Shown here: piece by piece, positions 61,562 through 64,000 of the stretch
Layout of the letters: each line of letters starts with the position of its first letter
How positions within the stretch are numbered: the first letter of the stretch is position 1
Source of the DNA: Desulfurococcus amylolyticus Z-533
GTDB taxonomy: Archaea; Thermoproteota; Thermoprotei_A; Sulfolobales; Desulfurococcaceae
NCBI RefSeq assembly: GCF_000513855.1
Contig: NZ_KI911318.1
Span: 328,087 to 392,086, forward strand
DNA length: 64,000 nucleotides
Reading direction: 5' to 3'
The notes under the pieces: generated by a model
Told to the model about the DNA's origin: nothing
Seen by the model: only the letters and a program-made list of their open reading frames with translations
The model's database searches: none
Program-made: the position numbers and the translations under genes

Positions 61562-63031
61562 GTGCTAGATTATAGGATATATGAACACCCCATAATAGAT
61601 TTCAAGCGGGGACGGCTCATCAAGTTCACTTATAATGGCAACATTATAGAGGCATATGAGGGAGAAAGCATACTTGCCTCTCTATATGCTTTAGGCTACA
61701 GGGTTTTCTCCAGGAGCCCCGATGGTAGCAGGCCCCGGGGCGCTTTCTGCATGATTGGCAAGTGCTCTAGCTGCCTCTCATATGTTAACAGTGTTCCAAA
61801 TACAAGGATATGTATTGAGCCAGTGAGAGATGGAATTAATGTGGTAAGTGGAGACGGTATCCCGGAGCCGCCAGCTAATATTAGTAGTGCATCCGTGAGA
61901 AAGGAGATAGTGGATACGGATGTCCTTGTAATTGGTGCTGGTCCAGCTGGGCTCCAAGCAGCTTTAAAGCTGGGTGAGAAAGGCGTTGATGTGGTCCTCG
62001 TTACAGATCACTTCAGGCTTGGAGGCCAGCTGGTTAAGCAGACCCATAAGTTCTTCGGTGATACAAGATACTATGGTGGTGTAAGAGGCTTCAAAATAGC
62101 TGAGAAACTGGTCAACGAGCTCAAGAAGTATTCGACCATTAAAACATATACAAGAGCTTTTGCCTACGGGTTCTTCGGTGAGGGTTATATGGGTATAGCT
62201 GTCCAGGGGGAGGAACCTGTTAACCTACTTGTCAAACCCAGGTACACTATAATCGCAACAGGTGCAACTGAGAGGATGATTTTATTCGAGAACAATGACC
62301 TACCAGGTGTCATGGGGGCTGGCGGTGCTCAGACACTTATGAATGAATATGGTGTTAGACCAGGTGAGAATGCGTTGGTTGTGGGTAGCGGTAATGTTGG
62401 ATTAATAGTGGCTTATCAATTACTGCAAGCCGGGGTAAGGGTTCACGGTATAATCGAGATAATGAGAGAGATCGGTGGCTGGATCGTCCACGCAGCAAAG
62501 GTGAGGAGGTATGGAGTGCCAATCCTCACTGGTCATACAATTACAAGGGTTGAGGGGGCAGAGAAAGTTGAGAAAGCAATAGTAGCGGCTGTCGACGATA
62601 AGTTGAACCCTATCCAGGGCTCGGAGAAGGAATATAGCGTAGACCTAGTCCTCCTAGCGGTTGGTTTACAACCTAATTATGCACTCCTGAGTCAAATGGG
62701 GGCTACTATGAAGTATATTCCAGAAGCCGGCGGCCTCGTACCAGTTAGAACGAAATACATGGAGACAAGTATACCAGGTGTTTTCGTGGCAGGCGATCTA
62801 ACGGGTATTGAGGAAGCCACAACAGCCTTCATAGAGGGAGAGATTGCGGCATATACGATCCTTGAGAGAATGGGGTTTACGGATGTGATCACTGAAAGAG
62901 ATAGATTGGTGGATTTCCTGTGGAACGAATACAGGATGAGCCCTGTTATCTCAAGGGCTAGGCAGGGCAAGCTCAAAGCCACTGTAACAGAGGAGGAGAT
63001 GGAGAAGCTTAGGAAGGGGATCGATATATGA
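61562..63031 (+). CDS. FAD/NAD(P)-dependent oxidoreductase with N-terminal [2Fe-2S] domain
   Basis: A 489-residue subunit from GTG 61562 (GGTGGGAG behind it; a TTG at 61517 lies in what is probably the TATA region). The N-terminal domain has the ferredoxin-type Cys set in GAFCMIGKCSSC and TRIC. It is followed by VLVIGAGPAGLQAALKLGEKG (FAD), ALVVGSGNVGLIVAYQLLQAG (NAD(P) fold) and VFVAGDLTGIEEATTAFIEG. This is the α subunit plan of sarcosine oxidase/dye-linked proline dehydrogenase complexes. It heads the four-gene operon to the window end. Confidence 0.82.
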   Translation: MLDYRIYEHPIIDFKRGRLIKFTYNGNIIEAYEGESILASLYALGYRVFSRSPDGSRPRGAFCMIGKCSSCLSYVNSVPNTRICIEPVRDGINVVSGDGIPEPPANISSASVRKEIVDTDVLVIGAGPAGLQAALKLGEKGVDVVLVTDHFRLGGQLVKQTHKFFGDTRYYGGVRGFKIAEKLVNELKKYSTIKTYTRAFAYGFFGEGYMGIAVQGEEPVNLLVKPRYTIIATGATERMILFENNDLPGVMGAGGAQTLMNEYGVRPGENALVVGSGNVGLIVAYQLLQAGVRVHGIIEIMREIGGWIVHAAKVRRYGVPILTGHTITRVEGAEKVEKAIVAAVDDKLNPIQGSEKEYSVDLVLLAVGLQPNYALLSQMGATMKYIPEAGGLVPVRTKYMETSIPGVFVAGDLTGIEEATTAFIEGEIAAYTILERMGFTDVITERDRLVDFLWNEYRMSPVISRARQGKLKATVTEEEMEKLRKGIDI

Positions 63032-63510
63032 GCTCTAAGCGGACAGGCATTATAACTAAAGAGGAACTAGTAGAGAAGAAGCTGCTTCCATCCATGGAGA
63101 GGCTCTCCAATGGACCCATAGCCATACTTGAATGCCCTGAGGAAATACCATGCAACATATGCGTATCGGCATGCCCCTTCAACGCTATCTCCAAGAGCAG
63201 GATATACGAGGTACCCAGATTAAACCCGGATAAATGCATCGGTTGCGGGGTCTGCGTGGGCAAGTGCCCCGGCTTAGCCATATTCGTCGTTGACTTAAGT
63301 AAGCCTGGTAAGGCCTATGTCACACTGCCATATGAAATGTTGCCGTCGCCCTCCAAAGGAGCCCGGGTGGAGCTACTGGATAGGGAGGGCAGGGTCATCG
63401 GGGAGGGGACAGTAGTTAAGGCGTGGGTCTATGAGAAAACATGGGTTGTGACAGTTGAAGTACCAGGTGATTTATGGTTTGATGTACGCGCGGTCAGGAT
63501 TGTAAGGTGA
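63028..63510 (+). CDS. Polyferredoxin-like subunit of amino-acid dehydrogenase complex
   Basis: A 160-residue electron-transfer protein overlapping the upstream gene by four bases. CNICVSACPF and CIGCGVCVGKCPG (about residues 34-43 and 71-83) are the Cys motifs for two [4Fe-4S] clusters. A β-rich C-terminal half of 75 residues follows. It would carry electrons between the flavin subunits. The gene order FAD-ferredoxin-BFD-DAO is known from archaeal dye-linked proline dehydrogenase clusters. Confidence 0.78.
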   Translation: MSSKRTGIITKEELVEKKLLPSMERLSNGPIAILECPEEIPCNICVSACPFNAISKSRIYEVPRLNPDKCIGCGVCVGKCPGLAIFVVDLSKPGKAYVTLPYEMLPSPSKGARVELLDREGRVIGEGTVVKAWVYEKTWVVTVEVPGDLWFDVRAVRIVR

Positions 63511-63794
63511 TGAACGTGGGCATTGATCCAAGGAAAGTAATAGTTTGTAGATGCGAGAATGTTACATTAGCCGATGTATTAAACGCTATAGAGAGCGGGC
63601 TAGATAACCTGGAGGTATTAAAGAGGAAGCTGAGGATAGGGATGGGTCAGTGCCAGGGACAGACATGCCTCCTCCTGGTTGCAGGCATTCTAGCGAGGAA
63701 GACTGGGAAAAGCTTCGATGAGGTCCTCATCCCCCGTAATAGACCCCCGATCTCTCCTGTGAAAGTGAAGTACTTTATAGGTGATGAGAGATGA
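63507..63794 (+). CDS. BFD-like [2Fe-2S] subunit
   Basis: A 95-residue protein with the BFD pattern VIVCRCENVTLADV (CxC) and IGMGQCQGQTC (C-x4-C), which holds a [2Fe-2S] cluster. It overlaps both neighbours by four bases. In related complexes the small BFD-like subunit links the α and β subunits. Start ATG 63507 or 63510. Confidence 0.8.
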   Translation: MMNVGIDPRKVIVCRCENVTLADVLNAIESGLDNLEVLKRKLRIGMGQCQGQTCLLLVAGILARKTGKSFDEVLIPRNRPPISPVKVKYFIGDER

Positions 63795-64000
63795 AGACGG
63801 ACGTGTTAATTATTGGGGGCGGGGTAACCGGGTTATTCACCGCTGTAAGCCTTCTGGAGCAAGGGTGCAGGAATATAGTGATTATAGAGAAATCATACAT
63901 TGGTTCAGGCGGTACATTTAGATGTGCAACTGGGATAAGGGCGAGCTTCACTAGTAGGGAGCATGTTAACGTGATGAAGAGGGCTATAGACTTATGGCCC
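63791..64000 (+). CDS. FAD-dependent DAO-family oxidoreductase, N-terminal part (runs off right edge)
   Basis: The first 70 residues are visible: VLIIGGGVTGLFTAVSLLEQG (FAD-binding), VIIEKSYIGSG and a TGIRASFTSREH stretch as in the β subunit of sarcosine oxidase/proline dehydrogenase complexes. It overlaps the BFD-like gene as ATGA. It is the probable substrate-oxidising subunit; proline, sarcosine or another amino acid is possible. The rest lies beyond the window. Confidence 0.75.
   Translation, partial: MKTDVLIIGGGVTGLFTAVSLLEQGCRNIVIIEKSYIGSGGTFRCATGIRASFTSREHVNVMKRAIDLWP

Overview
The window comes from a hyperthermophilic crenarchaeon, most likely of the order Desulfurococcales. The evidence is the chromatin protein Cren7, CdvB/CdvC (ESCRT-III/Vps4) division proteins, ether-lipid genes (CarS, geranylgeranyl reductase), an archaeal-type PGK/GAPDH pair, frequent GTG/TTG starts behind GGTG-type Shine-Dalgarno sites, TATA-box promoters, and TnpB of a form typical of that group. 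Genus is not determined.

Layout. 1-9.3 kb: RNA/DNA housekeeping and membrane genes (Clp1-like kinase fragment, RadB-like ATPase, carS, sufCB, Lhr helicase, GT2 glycosyltransferase, UlaG-like hydrolase, two small genes). 9.3-11.9 kb: a gene-poor zone with decayed reading frames, a thioredoxin-fold gene and an IS605-like remnant rich in perfect RNA hairpins. 11.9-17.3 kb: AMP phosphorylase, geranylgeranyl reductase, DUF429, DHH phosphoesterase, a linker protein. 17.3-27.7 kb: a type IV pilus/secretion-like locus: ATPase, double-F-domain membrane protein, then a co-directional run of membrane-anchored pilin-like or surface proteins, one of 872 aa with a DUF2341 region. 27.7-36.6 kb: tRNA-Arg(CCG), a five-gene operon (helical protein, SPFH/SHOCT protein, TPR-zinc protein, zinc-ribbon protein, four-TM protein), an ωRNA-like remnant, three divergent membrane/surface genes, then cdvB-cdvC. 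36.6-37.3 kb: paired GGGTACCC palindromes, a predicted three-way-junction RNA and cren7. 37.5-46.6 kb: DHOD-like enzyme, pgk-gap-usp, short glucan phosphorylase, M28-like peptidase, pheT. 46.6-50.7 kb: antiporter, linker protein, HTH regulator, Ogt, moaB. 50.7-58.4 kb: HAD, MATE, DUF1464-DUF447-β-RFAP synthase, GGT and CoA-transferase. 58.4-60.7 kb: structured repeat, surface protein, tnpB pseudogene. 60.7-64 kb: KaiC-like ATPase and the start of a dye-linked amino-acid dehydrogenase operon that runs off the window.

The best candidate for an undescribed system is the SPFH-SHOCT/zinc-ribbon/TPR/small-membrane operon at 28.0-32.4 kb. Its parts resemble bacterial PspA-associated envelope-stress modules, and it lies 2 kb from the cell's own ESCRT-III/Vps4 genes. 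Other strong signals are a 225-bp structured element present twice in inverted orientation (49.85-50.07 and 58.43-58.65 kb), a predicted 70-nt three-way-junction RNA upstream of cren7, and hairpin-rich TnpB-less right-end remnants. Several genes appear frameshifted (near 27.35 kb and 33.45 kb, and tnpB).
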